From: Aldrovandia affinis | Taxonomy: Eukaryota > Chordata > Actinopteri > Notacanthiformes > Halosauridae | Reading direction: 5' to 3' | NCBI GenBank assembly: GCA_029706075.1 | Contig: JAINUG010000011.1 | Coordinates: 4,757,501 to 4,821,500 of the forward strand | DNA: 64,000 nucleotides | Shown: piece by piece, positions 1 through 11,977 of the stretch | How positions within the stretch are numbered: position 1 is the stretch's first letter | How the letters are laid out: the number at the start of each line of letters is the position of its first letter | Translations under genes and position numbers: made by a program | The notes under the pieces: model-generated | Told to the model about the DNA's origin: nothing | Database searches by the model: none | What the model saw: only the letters and a program-made list of their open reading frames with translations

Positions 1-240
1 TTTGTTTTTGGTGGATTTCAACACACAAGATTTCAAAAACAGACACCCCTGTGACATCAGCGAGAGCTTGTTTCTGTGTGTTTGCCGCGCTGTGCTGTTA
101 GTCACATGCCAAACGTTGGCCGAGTGGAGCCACAGGTGATAATGCAGGGGCCGTCTATCTGTTCCTCTGTTTCAGCTCCAAACCCACTGCAGTGACAGGG
201 TCATGGGACCACTGCACTATCCAGTCACGGATTGAGAGGA

Positions 241-286
241 AACACACACAGACACACACACACAAACACACACACACATACACACA
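241..286. repeat. (CA)n microsatellite, imperfect
   Basis: Alternating CA with a few substitutions, seen directly. Confidence 0.9.
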
Positions 287-538
287 GAAAGGTCATGGGT
301 AAGATGAGAACAGACTCATCTTGGCTCACCATTACTATCATGCTCAGTGTTTGTCTTTATAAGGGGGCTGCTCATGCATTAAAAACAGTTTAAACAGTAA
401 CAACAATAAATACAATATAAAACAAATGCTATAAAATAACAACAAAAATGACATCATGTACAAATAAAAAACTAGTATTTTATTCAACTGTAGCAAAGGT
501 CACGTGAAAGCATGGATCTGGTGTTCTTTTAACAATCC

Positions 539-653
539 TATGGTCTTTGACCCTGTGGTCTCCTATGGTCTTTGACTCTGTGGTCTCCTGTGGTCTTTGA
601 CTCTGTGGTCTCCTGTGGTCTTTGACTCTGTGGTCTCCTATGGTCTTTGACTC
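539..653. repeat. 25-bp minisatellite, about 4.5 copies
   Basis: The unit TGGTCTTTGACTCTGTGGTC plus five bases recurs with starts at 541, 566, 591, 616 and 641, an exact 25-bp period. Copies differ by only one or two substitutions (ACCC versus ACTC, CTATGG versus CTGTGG). The open frame on the minus strand through it is a by-product of a repeat period that simply happens to lack stops. Confidence 0.93.
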
Positions 654-2329
654 TTACCCTTGCAAGCCATTTCGTTCCTTGCTTTTTTTGGAAATTTTTG
701 GAAAGGTGGAAATAGAAAATGATCACTAGTGTCTGCTTACTGACACAGCCAGTCCAGTGATTGCGTTAGTGATTAATATGGTCTGACCGTAGTGCAGCAT
801 TCATCTGGTAAGTGCGGTGATGAGAAATCACCTGTATACGATGGCAGACTGCAAGGCAAAACTATGAATGGTACTGTGATTAGATTAGTTGAAAAACGAT
901 GGGTGAAATGCAGTAAATAAAAACTTACCGTTTATTTGTTGTTAGTTTATTTAATAATATGTTTGACAACACACAGCAGGCTTTATTGAGATAATATGAG
1001 GAATTAAATCGCTTTCCAGCTATAATCATCAATGCAAAGTATTATCAATTAAATAAATCAACCGATTGTTTTTCTCCCATTTTTCTCCCATTTTTTCCTC
1101 CTTAATTTTGAATTGGCTAGTTTTGAGTCACTGATGCGCCCTCACACCAGGGACACTGCAGCTTGATGCTCGTTCGCTCGCTCAGATGCGCTCGCCCGCC
1201 TGCCAGCCACTGACTCTTTTCCACTCTGTGATTCAAATGACAGGCGTCACACCGCAACGAGCTGACGCTTGCCTCCGGCTTTTCGGTACCGGAGCCCTTA
1301 GGTCATTCTAACGGTGACTCTGGAGATCCGTTTCCCGGGTAAACAACACGTTGTCTGAAAATGCGCACTCTGTTTGTCACCAAACACTCCGGCCTGCAGA
1401 GTAAATGCGAGGTGACAGTGAGACGGTCCTTTCATTCTCTCGAGACGGTGGAAATAACTGCCAGCCTCTGTCTCTTACTCATCGTAGCAGAGAGCAAAGC
1501 CACGTTTGATAACTGACAGGGCAGGATATGCACAGAGGGTCCCATTTCTCTGCAGCGCTGGCTGTGAGTCCCACCCATACTAATGGGGTGCGTTACACAC
1601 ATGACTCTTGTCCTCACAGACGCATGGAAAAGCTTTCAGGCACGGACGCAGAGGGCTTTGCTATCAAAATATGTTATTTTTAACATCCTTACATTTTGAA
1701 GAAAAAATGAATGTACAGAAGCATAGTTAAAACAGCAGAAAGTGAGGTTGGGTGAGCATATGCAGCGGTGATTTTATCAGAACAATATGCAGTATGTTAT
1801 ATTTTGCCAAAATAGCAATAATAAAACAAATCGAACACTCAATTGCTTTCTGCCCAGGAACATTCCAATGTATTTTTTTATAAGTGCCACAGCTGAAGCT
1901 GAGGCAATTGCACTTTATTACATCGTAAATACACTTGTCATTGAACTCCAGTGTATTTATTTTAGATATGCAAAAAACTATATTTAGATATGCTTTGTTT
2001 TTTGTTATGGCTTTTTAAATATTTTGTTGTCTTTGAATGTGTTTGCATGTGAATATGTGTCTGAGATTCAATATATGCAAAACATATTTCTGAAAAAGCA
2101 ATAAAGTTCATTCATGTGTCTGTGCCATGACTGATATAATGTAAAAGTAATAAGGACTGTGGAAAATTGGGCTGGCTGGTGATGTCATCGATGATTGGCG
2201 GATTGGCAGGACTTCCATTTGGCCAGGCAATTTTTTTGCATGGAAACTCTCCGATTAGCAGTGTGCTTCTCACCTCCTCATCAGTACCTTTATTTCTAGC
2301 ATCTTGTTGGGCACAGTTTGTGTGAGCTT

Positions 2330-2370
2330 GTGTGTGTGTGTGTGTGTGTGTGTGTTTGTATGTGTATGTG
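2330..2370. repeat. (TG)n microsatellite
   Basis: Alternating TG run with two interruptions, seen directly. Confidence 0.9.
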
Positions 2371-2395
2371 TTTTATTTCTTTATTTATTTAATTT

Positions 2396-2503
2396 GATTT
2401 TATCTTTATTTAACCAGGTTGGTCAACTGAGAACTAATTTGTCATTTTCAGTGATGACCTGGGGAATCAATGTGGGTATGGAGGAAAGGGATTGTGTAGC
2501 CAA
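2396..2503 (+). repeat. Interspersed fish repeat, copy 1
   Basis: This stretch matches 49480-49583 over about 100 bp with few differences; both contain TTTATTTAACCAGG, GGTCAACTGAGAACT and TGATGACCTGGGGAATCAAT. Similar sequence is, from memory, a widespread interspersed repeat in teleosts. No coding or terminal-repeat structure was seen, so the class is left open. Confidence 0.75.
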
Positions 2504-2582
2504 TCAGATGTAAGGGGAGCCAGTTTTGGGGGATATGTGCACAGTGCATGGGGTGTGTGCACTGTGTGTGTATATACGCCAC

Positions 2583-2699
<117 letters not shown>

Positions 2700-3269
2700 G
2701 TATCTACTGTAGCTGTTAACCCCACCTGTTAGTGGTGTGCCATATGAGCCACCGGATGTTCCCCACTTGGCATGGAGAAAGCCAAATGTAATGATATTTC
2801 TTAGACATGTCATTGGCTGTTTTGAATATCTGCACCTCTGCCTTGTGCCCTTTCTTCGGTTTGCAGGTAGATATTTTTGAGCCGACAGCATCAGTCTCTG
2901 TAATACTGGTAGAGCAAATGGGGAACAGCAGACACACAAAATCTATTACATGCACATGTATTGAGCTAAAGACAGTCAGGACATTTTAAAAATGTAATAC
3001 GGGATGCTTGTTCGTTGCGGTAAAACAGACTGCTTTCTGTTTGTAGTCATTTTAGCCCCAGGACTGGGAGGAGAGGACAGTAGAGGAGAGGACGGGAGGG
3101 AGGGAGGGGAGATGCAGTGGAGCATGTCGCTATTTTCCCACAGCTGGAATAAACTCCCAGAGATTACTTTGTGAAGGGTTAGCACCAACAGACCCCTTAA
3201 GTGAAACTCCCCTGCTGTGTGTCTGTCTGGAGCTCTGGTGGTGAGAAGTGGGGCAACTGGTCACCTCAG

Positions 3270-3297
3270 GTGTGTGTGTGTGTGTGTGTGTGTGTGT
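3270..3297. repeat. (TG)n microsatellite
   Basis: About 14 TG units, seen directly. Confidence 0.9.
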
Positions 3298-4337
3298 TGG
3301 GGGGTTGATATGAAAGGCATTAGCCAGCTTTACTTCTCATAGCAAAAACATTCAGCCCTGGTTGTTATATGCTATGAGAGAGAGAGAGTTATCCAGTTAT
3401 TGGTAGCAGAAGAGTATTACATTGCATCCACTATTCTGCAAAGGGGAACTTCACCTGCTGTGCTACATGACACACAGAGGGCGCAACGGTCTGGTTTTGA
3501 AGGAAAGCCCTACAGTTAATGGGCTTCTTAAAAAAATCCATGAGAAAGCCCCCACCAAACAGCAGAGCCAGCATAACAGGCACTATTGTTGTGGTGTGGT
3601 CACTTGTTCTGGGAGGGCCTACTGGATAACAGGGTAGGATGCAGCAGACCTCTGGGTTGAATGGGAGTTAATCACTGGTCCAGGTTTAGTATTAGGAGGC
3701 CTGGGTTTAGTCTTAGGAGCTGAGTTAAGTCATATGTTCCACATTTTTAAGGGTGGGTTTTGCTTATCCATGTATAGTATAGTTATGTGACAGATAATTC
3801 CATAAACACCACACCAGTCCCTGTTCCTTGAAACCTTTCCTTAAAAAAAAAAAACAGAACAGCAGGATGCAGGGGTGGAGTTATCGGTTTGTGGACCAGA
3901 ATTTCATTATTCTTGTGGCTGCCCTGCTAGTTGGTATGGCCGTTAATCACGCCTTCCAAAGCTTGCTACAAACAAATGGTTGGGTTGGGAAATCAGGTAA
4001 ATGGATCTGAACTGGTTTGATCATACATGTTCTGTGTGTTCATCAGTGACACATTTATATCCACACACGTGTCTGAATGCCTTCCTGAATGTGGGACACA
4101 GTTTGTGCAATTGAGAGGCATTAGGCCTTGCTTCCTCCCTGCTCTGAGCTCATTACATCCAAAGAGGCACATTTATCTGGAGTGGCAGTGCTTGTATGGG
4201 CAGAAAGCGTGGCCAGACTGGCATCGGCCGGCCTGGCATGACTGGATGAGGTGTTGGATTGCAGTAGAATGGGCAGAGGGCATGTTGTCTTAATGATCTC
4301 AGTGCAGCTTTGTGCCTTGATATATAGCGGCATTGTA

Positions 4338-4535
4338 CAGGTAACTGCCAAAATAAAGGCAACACTTTGGGACACTGAAACGGACCTGGCCTGGGCTAAG
4401 AGAGTCCCAGCTGGGGGGGAGGGGCCTCTTCGCTGGTAAGGCAATGGCACCCCACCGACGGACACTTGTGGTGCCGCACCTGTTTAAATGATCCTTCATT
4501 TACTCAAGTGTTGCCTATATTCTTGCAGTTACCTG
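4338..4535. mobile_element. 198-bp Tc1-family MITE with terminal inverted repeats
   Basis: The element begins CAGGTAACTGCCAAAATAAA and ends with the diverged reverse complement (CTTGCAGTTACCTG), flanked on both sides by TA, the Tc1/mariner target duplication. The same terminal sequence bounds the larger copies at 7792, 9465, 47917 and 57137, so this is an internally deleted derivative of that family. The interior carries no transposase sequence. Confidence 0.85.
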
Positions 4536-4538
4536 TAG

Positions 4539-4712
4539 TATAATGATTAGTGAACTGGATTTTGTAACTCAGAGGTTGCAGGTGTGATATCTAGGTGGCG
4601 CACTGTCGTTGTACCCTTGAGCAAGATATTTAAATTGCTTCAGCTGTATAAATGGATTGTATGTTACAAAAAGGATTAGTGTGTCTGCAGAATGCCTAAT
4701 GTAAATGTAAAC
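4539..4712 (+). mobile_element. tRNA-derived SINE (V-SINE-like core)
   Basis: A tRNA-like head with a decayed B box (GGTTGCAGGTGTGATATC) is followed by the core TACCCTTGAGCAAGATATTT and GCTTCAGCTGTATAAATGGA, which I recall as typical of teleost tRNA SINEs. It ends in an AATGTAAATGTAAA tail. It lies directly after the MITE at 4338-4535. Family name is from memory. Confidence 0.6.
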
Positions 4713-5034
4713 CTCAGGAAGACTAGAGAGCATGGGTTTCCCCCAAATCCACTCTGGTCCCTGATCTTCCTGCGACTCCTCTGGCTGTAGGCGGACACCT
4801 GGGGCCTGGTCACTCAGAGGGCAGGTAGGCAGGGTGGGGTCCCCCACAGAGCAGCAGTGGTCCAGATTAGATCAGGATGTGACCCTGCTGTCACCCAGAT
4901 TAGCACCACTGTGAGCTCCAGGTGTTTTTAATCCATCAGTATCTGGAGCATCAGCACCTGCCATTAATATATCTCACAATCTAACATGAGGTAAGACCTA
5001 GGCCAGTGTGTGTGTGTGCGGAAGCATACAAGTT

Positions 5035-5069
<35 letters not shown>

Positions 5070-5180
5070 GGTATGTAGGGTATGTGTGTGTGAAAGTCTA
5101 TGAGTGCATTTGTATGTGGGTATGTGTGTGTATGTGTGTGAGAAATGTGTGTGTGCATGTGTGTGGAATGTGATTATAGA
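5035..5180. repeat. (TG)n microsatellite and degenerate flank
   Basis: A clean TG run (about 5039-5067) followed by degenerate GTATGTGTGTG repeats. Confidence 0.85.
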
Positions 5181-6399
5181 TCTCGTATTTGCCCTCCTGT
5201 TGTGGAGTTGTGGATCTGCAGGCCTCAGGGGTCATGTGAGGTTATCTGGGCTCTCCCTCTCTAAGCTTCTCAAATTTCCCATTAGATGAATGATAATCCA
5301 GGGATCAGAGGGGTGTGTGCACATATACACAGACACACATACATACAGGTGCATTTGACTCATAGACTGAGTGAGGATTTCCCAGGTAAAGAGATCAAAA
5401 ACATAATATTCAAGCCTTCACCAAAGGTTTAGGACTAAGATGAATGGATTTTTGACCTGAGATGGACACAATGATGCGTGCGATTGAAAGCATTCAGATG
5501 AAAGTCTGAACAGTGGAGCTAAGAGACAACAGAACCTCTAGAAGGTTCTAAAGGTTCCCCTGGGTATAGCCCTGCTCCCAAGAAAGAGGAATTATTGCGT
5601 GGGAACTTTCAGAATGCACCAACAACAATGGTGTTTGAAATTAACCTCAGGTTTTCCGTTCACGACATTATGCCCTTCGATGCCCATTCTGTTTCACGGT
5701 GTGAACAGAAAAATCTGATATCTTTAATTCAGTCCCTCACACGGTTTTCAGGATGAGAGTCTCTTCCTGGAGAGAGTACCCTATTATTATGCTGTTATTA
5801 TGTACATCTGTCAGGAACAGCTTCCAAGTGCTGTGAATGGGCTGAGTGAAGGATCGTTTGGACCCGAATGGCTCATTTCCCTCAAATTGAGAACAGGCAG
5901 CAGCACGTGCATAGAGCTTTTCTTTATTTCATTCCCTTCCTCCCCCTCTAGTCCTAAAAATCTTGATGGTGATGATAGTGAAATATTTGGCTGACCGCCC
6001 TAAGGAGTAAAACATCTGATACAGCATAACACAGTATTATCGGCTTGTTCGGCACCATAGAAATGTTGCCCTTTTCCACCAAAAACATGAACCTGAAGCT
6101 GAATTTCACAGCCGTAGTGACAAAACGAAACCACAGTGGATGTCTGTCGCTACCAGTGACTGAATCAGACACGTGAAGCTTCTTGGACCATGTGGTGTCA
6201 TTCAGTCTGTGGAGACTATGTGGTTTTACTTTTGGACAATGTAACAGGATGTGATAGATTCTAGTTTTTTGGTTTTCCCAGAGAGGTTGCAAAGTTATGT
6301 GGTAGGAAACATCGTCATTATAACATTGTCATCTGCTTTCCAGATACCTCGACCCTGTGTGAATTACTACCATACATAGCTTACATCTTACATACTATC

Positions 6400-6530
6400 C
6401 ATTTATTCAGCCAAATATTTACTGATGTGATTCAGGTTAAGCAGTTTGCTCAAGGATCCAGCAGCAATGCCTTATCTGGGATTCAAACCTGTAACCTGCT
6501 AAAGTAGAGGTTCCAAACTCCTACGGCCCA
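6400..6530 (-). mobile_element. tRNA-derived SINE fragment, reverse orientation
   Basis: On the minus strand the order is a tRNA-like B box (reverse of GGGATTCAAACCTGTAACC) followed by the core seen here as TTTGCTCAAGGATCCAGCAG. This resembles the SINE cores at 4539 and 46855. It lies about 120 bp upstream of the xrcc4 exon. Confidence 0.45.
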
Positions 6531-6647
6531 TCTCAATGACATGGAGGTGGTGAAAGCAGACACCCACAGTGGCTTAAGTGGAGAGAGTTCAGGCTCATTC
6601 ATCTTGGTGCTCATGTATCTTGGTGCTCATGTGTGTTCCCACTCTAG

Positions 6648-6789
6648 ATGTGACCAGCGGATGTTCCATGGACATTGACCTGAGCGACATCCCCGATGTA
6701 GCGCCCACCCGTAAGCGCCGCTGGCGCCATCTCCACGGTCCGGGGTCAGAGGTCGTGAAGGGTTCCCAGGACCTGCAGCAGAGTGGAAG
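6648..6789 (+). CDS. xrcc4: XRCC4, penultimate coding exon (C-terminal tail with basic motif)
   Basis: XRCC4 is a nuclear non-homologous end-joining factor that holds DNA ligase IV and bridges DNA ends with XLF. This 142-nt exon follows a CCCACTCTAG acceptor and ends before GTGGGATG. It reads DVTSGCSMDIDLSDIPD, then VAPTRKRRWR, then a variable stretch ending QQSGR. The human XRCC4 tail, as I recall it, has the same layout (SSLDVTDIAPSRKRRQR). The match over the acidic segment plus the IAP/VAP-S/T-RKRR basic motif, a nuclear localisation region, is specific. The first codon takes one base from an exon outside the window; the last two bases join the exon at 29577 to give Arg, with the frame intact. 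The globular head, the coiled coil and the ligase IV binding site are encoded upstream, off the window. The conserved block plus the matching final exon make this call strong, though the tail evolves quickly. Confidence 0.88.
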
Positions 6790-7791
6790 GTGGGATGGAG
6801 GGGCGGAGTGGGTGGTCGTTATCAGCGTCACCAACAACATATTTATTTCCACCATGTTTCTCCCATGCAATCCAATTACAACACGAGGGTGCGTCTATGG
6901 GACCAAAGGGGGAAAAACACTAACCTGTACAGATTCATTTTCTAAAATACATACTCATGTTTCAATCAGCGCCGTGTTATGTCCTGTGCACGTATGCTCT
7001 GGCCTTTTTGATTGATGCAAATATTAAATATCAAAGTTGGTCATGAATTACTGATGGTCAAGGCAAGACAAGGAAACGAGATACAGGATACAATCAAGCC
7101 CTAAAAGAGCCATGGGTTTACATACACTCCCTGTGATTTAGAGTATAAAGGAGAGTGAAGGTAAGGCCGTGATAGAGATGTTTTGGCGGACTCATTTTGA
7201 TGTGTTCCATGTGCGCTGAACGTGGCGTTATATATCACATAAGTACCACATTTATTTAGGGATCCAATACTCTCCAGATAACTCTCTTTCAATGTCTCTT
7301 TGTTTGTCAGAATTATTTTCATTATTATTTGTAGTCATTTTAAGTGACAGGCTAAGTCAGTTGACCCTTTTTAAACCCAGGGTAACACCCTGAAAGCGCA
7401 TCACAGTTTCCATCGCACCTCACTGTGAACGGTCTATTTTGTGAATCACATATTTTCAGATTGATATCTCCTGGCAGCTCAGATTTTACATCACTGAAAA
7501 AAAATGGCACAATTACACAGGAGACTAACTCATACATGATTCATTTCAACAAAGAGAGTTTGTTTTTGCCTGCTGGCTTATCTGATTGTTCCCCTTTTAA
7601 AGACCACGTTGAGGTATTTCCCTAGAATGCTAAGCGCTAAGCCCTGGAACAGTGTTTGGCTGGACATACCCAGCACGCACCATGTAAACGGCCTTCACCA
7701 GATCCATTGTTCTGTCCAAGTATGTTCAGTGATGATGACTAAAGCAATAACAAATGACTAAACGGAAAACCGAGAGGTGTTACATGGCTTA

Positions 7792-8346
7792 CAGGTAACT
7801 GAAAAAATAAAGGAAACACTTGAGCAAATGAAGGGTTCTAGGTGCATTTTCCTGTCATGGTTTAGATCCACTCAACTCATTAGAAGGCAAGGTAAATACC
7901 AATAAAGACAAAGCTATTCTGAGCAATCACCTTCATCTTGTGGTGAAGCATATCTATCCTGATGGGAGTGGTCTCTTCCAGGATGACAATCCCCCATCCA
8001 CAGGGCACAAGTGGTCACTGAATGGTTTTATGAGCATGAAAAACAATGTAAACCATATACTATGTGTATATCGTCCCAGTCAGCAGATCTTAACCAAATG
8101 GGAAAATTAACACTAATGGGGGAAATACACTTATGGGAAATTCTGGAGCAGTGCCTGAGACAGTGTTTTCCACCACCATCAACAAAACACCAAATTATGG
8201 AATTTCTCATGGGAGAATGTAGAATGTAGAATCTATGCCAAGGTGTATTGAAGCTGTTCTGGCGGCTCGTAGTGGCCCAGCACCCTATTAAGACACTTAT
8301 GTTGGTGTGTCCTTTGTTTTGGCTGTGTATAGTTTTGTGTTACCTG
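7792..8346 (+). mobile_element. Decayed Tc1/mariner-type element, 555 bp
   Basis: Starts CAGGTAACTGAAAAAATAAA and ends GTGTTACCTG, both flanked by TA. The right half (about 7960-8305) is a broken transposase C-terminus: VTEWFYEHEK, a degraded SADLNQ (family SPDLNPIEH) and LWEILEQCLRQCFPPPS with later frame breaks. The N-terminal half is deleted. Same family as the copies at 4338, 9465, 47917 and 57137. The element cannot encode a working transposase. Confidence 0.85.
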
Positions 8347-8799
8347 TATGTTTCCCAGCATATTTAACTCAGATTGTGAAGCAGGTTTGTAGAAGGGTAC
8401 AAACCAACTGGAATGCAATGACGTGCAGGGCTTCCAGTAAATCAGTGCTAGTGGATTGAGGCCATGCATTTTCAGCAATCATGGAGCTGGATAAAGACAT
8501 ATAAGACATCTTTGTCCAGAAATGAAATCAGAGTCCCAATGCCTCTGGTGAGGAGGCCCTTGGCTGGAATGGAAGCTCATGCCTGTCCTCTAAGCTCTTG
8601 TTCAGGGAAATCTGTTCCTGTTGGTCAGTATTTGTTGCTTTTAATCTCAAAATCAGTGGCTGCTATTCTGAATCAATCCTGTGTTGTAATCAGAGCCACC
8701 CAATCACAGAAAGCAAAAGTGAGAAAGAGAGAGAGAGGGTGGGACAAGGGAGAGGTAGATTGGGAGAGTGATGGAGAGATGATCAGGAGGAGGGAAAGT

Positions 8800-8822
8800 G
8801 GGAGAGAGAGAGAGAGAGAGAG
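8800..8822. repeat. (GA)n microsatellite
   Basis: About 11 GA units within a purine-rich stretch from 8715. Confidence 0.85.
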
Positions 8823-9464
8823 ATTTTTCTGGGATTTCAAAAGGATTCCCTCCAGTCCTGACGGAGAATTCAAGACATGTAATGTGTGTCCTTGTGAAAC
8901 CCCATCAGTCTAATACAAGGGGGTTGGGGGGACGGCGGAGCATGATTTGCCAAAGTTATGGAAACGGGAGCTGGCTGGTCTTGGGCATGCGGTGGTGAGA
9001 GGTGACAGCTGCCGGCTGGCCCGTGGAACGCTACCCACAAGCCACTGCTACCCAGCCCACTCCACACTGCCTGTCACACACATGCTTCGCCTGAGCTCTC
9101 TCCTCCCTCCCTCTCTTCCTCCCTCTGTAACTCTGTTGTTCACTCGTTTGCACCTCTGGATCCCTGCACCCCCCTTTGCCAGATAACTCGCTTTGTTGTT
9201 GCTCTTGTTTCAGAACAAACAGCACTGTTGTTCAGCATGGAAATCAGAGTCACTGCCAGTGCAACAGCCAGAAACTCTGTCACTAGTGGAAAATAAAACA
9301 GACTGCAAATTGTTGTTTTATATATTCCAGGAAAATATCCATAGGTCCATTTCATCCTTTTTACTGCAAATTATTTTTCTGAAGAATAGGTTGCTCCTGG
9401 CCAATGATCCTTCACCTACAAATGCAAACTGGGCATTCTTGTTTGCAGATTCTAATAGTAGTTA

Positions 9465-9895
9465 CAGTTAACTGCCCAAATAAAGGAAACATATAGTTAT
9501 AGATTCTACAAGTGTCTGGAACTGTATTGGAGGGATGAAACACCATTCTTCATGGGACAATTCATCATTTGGTGTTTTGTTGATGTCTCAGGCACCACTC
9601 CATAATCTCCCATAAGTGTTCAATTGGGCTCAGATTTGGTGACTGAGATGGCCATGACATATGGTTTACATCATCTTCATGCTCATCAAATCATTCAGTG
9701 ACCACTCATGCCCTGTGGATAGGGCATTGTCATCCTGGAATGGACCACTCCCATCAGGATAAAAATGCTTCAGCATAGGATGAAAGTGATTACTCTAAGG
9801 GGTTGACCTAAACCATACCAGGATGCACCCCACACCATAATAGAGCCACCAGAACCCTTAATTTACTCCAGTGTTTCCTTTATGTTGGCAGTTAC
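9465..9895 (-). mobile_element. Decayed Tc1/mariner-type element, reverse orientation
   Basis: Begins after TA with CAGTTAACTGCCCAAATAAA and ends GTTGGCAGTTAC. Read on the minus strand, the interior matches the transposase C-terminal region of the copy at 7792, including the reverse of GATGGGAGTGGTC and GGCATATGGTTTACAT. The right-hand tip is eroded. A SINE insertion lies 20 bp further on. Confidence 0.82.
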
Positions 9896-9914
9896 ATTTT
9901 TACATTTACATTTT

Positions 9915-10281
9915 TTAGATTTTAAATAATTGTATTTTTCCGATTTTTACCCCGTTCTCTCCCAATTTAGTAGCCAATTACCCGTGTGCTTAGTTCAATC
10001 CCCCTTACCCCTATAGTTTGCTGCCGTAGTCCTGTGACCAGCAGTGACAAGGGCGTAGCGCTGCCTCCTCCGAGACAACACTCGTCGTGCCATCGGCTGT
10101 AATTCCAGTACCCCAGAGCCACTCCCGTGTGCAGTGAACTGTGTGTGTCGGCTTCCCTCCCCCCTCCCTGGGGCGGACAGCCAATTTCCGCCCCGATGGC
10201 ACTCCCGGCGAGAGCCGACTCTGGCGGGACAGGGAATCGAACCCCGGTCTCCGTGGCCAGTGTCGAACGTTGTAACCACTG
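9915..10281 (-). mobile_element. tRNA-derived SINE (family A), reverse orientation, with 15-bp TSD
   Basis: On the minus strand: tRNA-like head with B box GGGGTTCGATTCCC, a GC-rich body (GGCGGAAATTGGCTGTCCG), then a tail ending in AATTGGCTACTAAATTGGGA and an A/T-rich end. Flanking direct repeats TTACATTTACATTTT (9900-9914) and TTACACTTACATTTT (10282-10296) differ at one base. Close relatives are at 17926, 49885 and 62330. Confidence 0.88.
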
Positions 10282-10345
10282 TTACACTTACATTTTAAGC
10301 ATTTAGCAAACACTCTTATCCAGAGCGACTTACAAGATGTGTATT
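10282..10345 (+). repeat. Fish interspersed repeat interrupted by the SINE
   Basis: Contains GCATTTAGCAAACACTCTTA followed by TCCAGAGCGACTTACAA, which I recall as a very common teleost repeat motif. Its start (ACATTTACATTTT) appears on both sides of the SINE, so the SINE probably inserted into an older element. Confidence 0.55.
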
Positions 10346-11977
10346 AATACATGGTAAGAACAATCATGGTTCGCACAAGAGATCAGTGTAGTAATACAGC
10401 GATAAACATCGCTGTTGGCAGCTGTATACCAGTTAGTTGTATCTGTCTCCATATCCATCTGTCTGTCTACCTACTATATCTATCTAATATGTACAGGTAC
10501 ATATCATGTACTGTATGTATACAGGCACTGTATGTATGCACAGGAATGCACTTTTTTGTATTATTTTTTCTGCTTTAGCATCTTTGTGGTAAATTATTAC
10601 ATTTCAAACATCCCCTAAATACAGTGAACTCCTGGACCAGTGAGGGTGATGTGTACCTTGATTGTGACATTGAAACATCTGGAAGGAGCTCAAAGAGTCA
10701 GTCGCGTACATTTCTCGCCCGCGCTCTGTCCTGTCAGTTTCTTGAGCTGCGTTGTTCTCAGCACCACGGCGAACATGACCAAACATGTTTGCGGTCAGCC
10801 CGTGACATTGACTTATCTCCCTCAGGGAATTTTGCAGAGCACATTCAAATGAAGAACTTGGACAAGCTGCCCGGGTGCGGGGGCCAAGAGCATGGAAGCA
10901 ATTTGAAATGGTTTTACTTCACTCTTGACAAACATGCCAGGACCCCACGTCTGTTTATTTCTCATCTGTGCTGCGCGTTTGGCATCTGGCTGAGGGGATG
11001 AGTGGAATGGCACCTTCAACAGCCCTGCCACCTGATCGTCCCCTTACACTAAAAGTTCACGAATGAAGTTATATGGTTTTTGTTATGATAACACTCGCCA
11101 TCCCGATGATTCCCGAAAGTCATCACACGGTCTTAAATGCTGCAGTGGGAACAGCGATTGGCAGTCTTTGGTATTTTGTCTCATGAGGCGAATCAGGAAA
11201 GGGCGAACAGAGTCACCCTGTGTGGGCTTTGGGGTTCTTACAAAACAAGGATTATGATCAAAGCCATTTTGGGGGCTTGCCGGGAGAGGGCGTGTTCGAG
11301 TCCCAGCCTTACGAGCACTACACTGTGCTGTGTTGTACAGATTTGATAAAAGGCCACGTGTGATTGGCTAGCCAGTGCTGGGTGGGGTTGGCAGGAGTCC
11401 CACAGCTAGTGAGTGATCTACAGGGATGGCCAGAGGACCCCGCCCCAGACTAAATCCACACTGTTGAGAACGACAGTGACCCCCGTTTAAAATGTCAACT
11501 GCTGTTTTTAATTTTTGTGTATCATGAGTTTTTGATATTCAGGTTTGGATATATATTTTATTGGCTGCACAAATACAGAATCTTTCTGTATCTTTGAAAC
11601 TTATCAGTGCGTATGTTTCTCAAAGACTTGATGGGGCTTGACAAATAGAGATAATTTCATCAATTTTTACAAGCAAATGTTTATTGCAACTCTTGAAACT
11701 TGGCGATCAAAGACCACTTCGGTCATTACTTTTTTACATAAAAATTGCACAGATTATTGTAAACCTATGAAAAATAATTTCAACTTTCTTATTACATACT
11801 TCACATAATTATGCTTAACCTGGCATAACGAGTAGCATGTTGTTGTTTCAGTTACTTCGTAAATATTGATCAAGCCAAAATGTAGTTCCAAGAACATGTG
11901 ACTCTTTGTCAATGTTTGTTTTTTGAAGACTCAGTAAATGCCATCTGTATCAGTGCAAAATAATATACAGTATATAG

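Noticed and set aside
1130..1420. GC-richer stretch as a possible exon or CpG island
   Set aside because: No open frame with splice sites and no recognisable protein; CpG density is only locally raised.
6595..6870. Minus-strand open frame overlapping the xrcc4 exon
   Set aside because: Shadow frame; the plus-strand exon has splice sites and the XRCC4 motif.
9995..10313. Open frames of about 100 residues (also at 17854-18187)
   Set aside because: They lie entirely in the GC-rich SINE body and occur in both copies because the SINE lacks stops in that frame.
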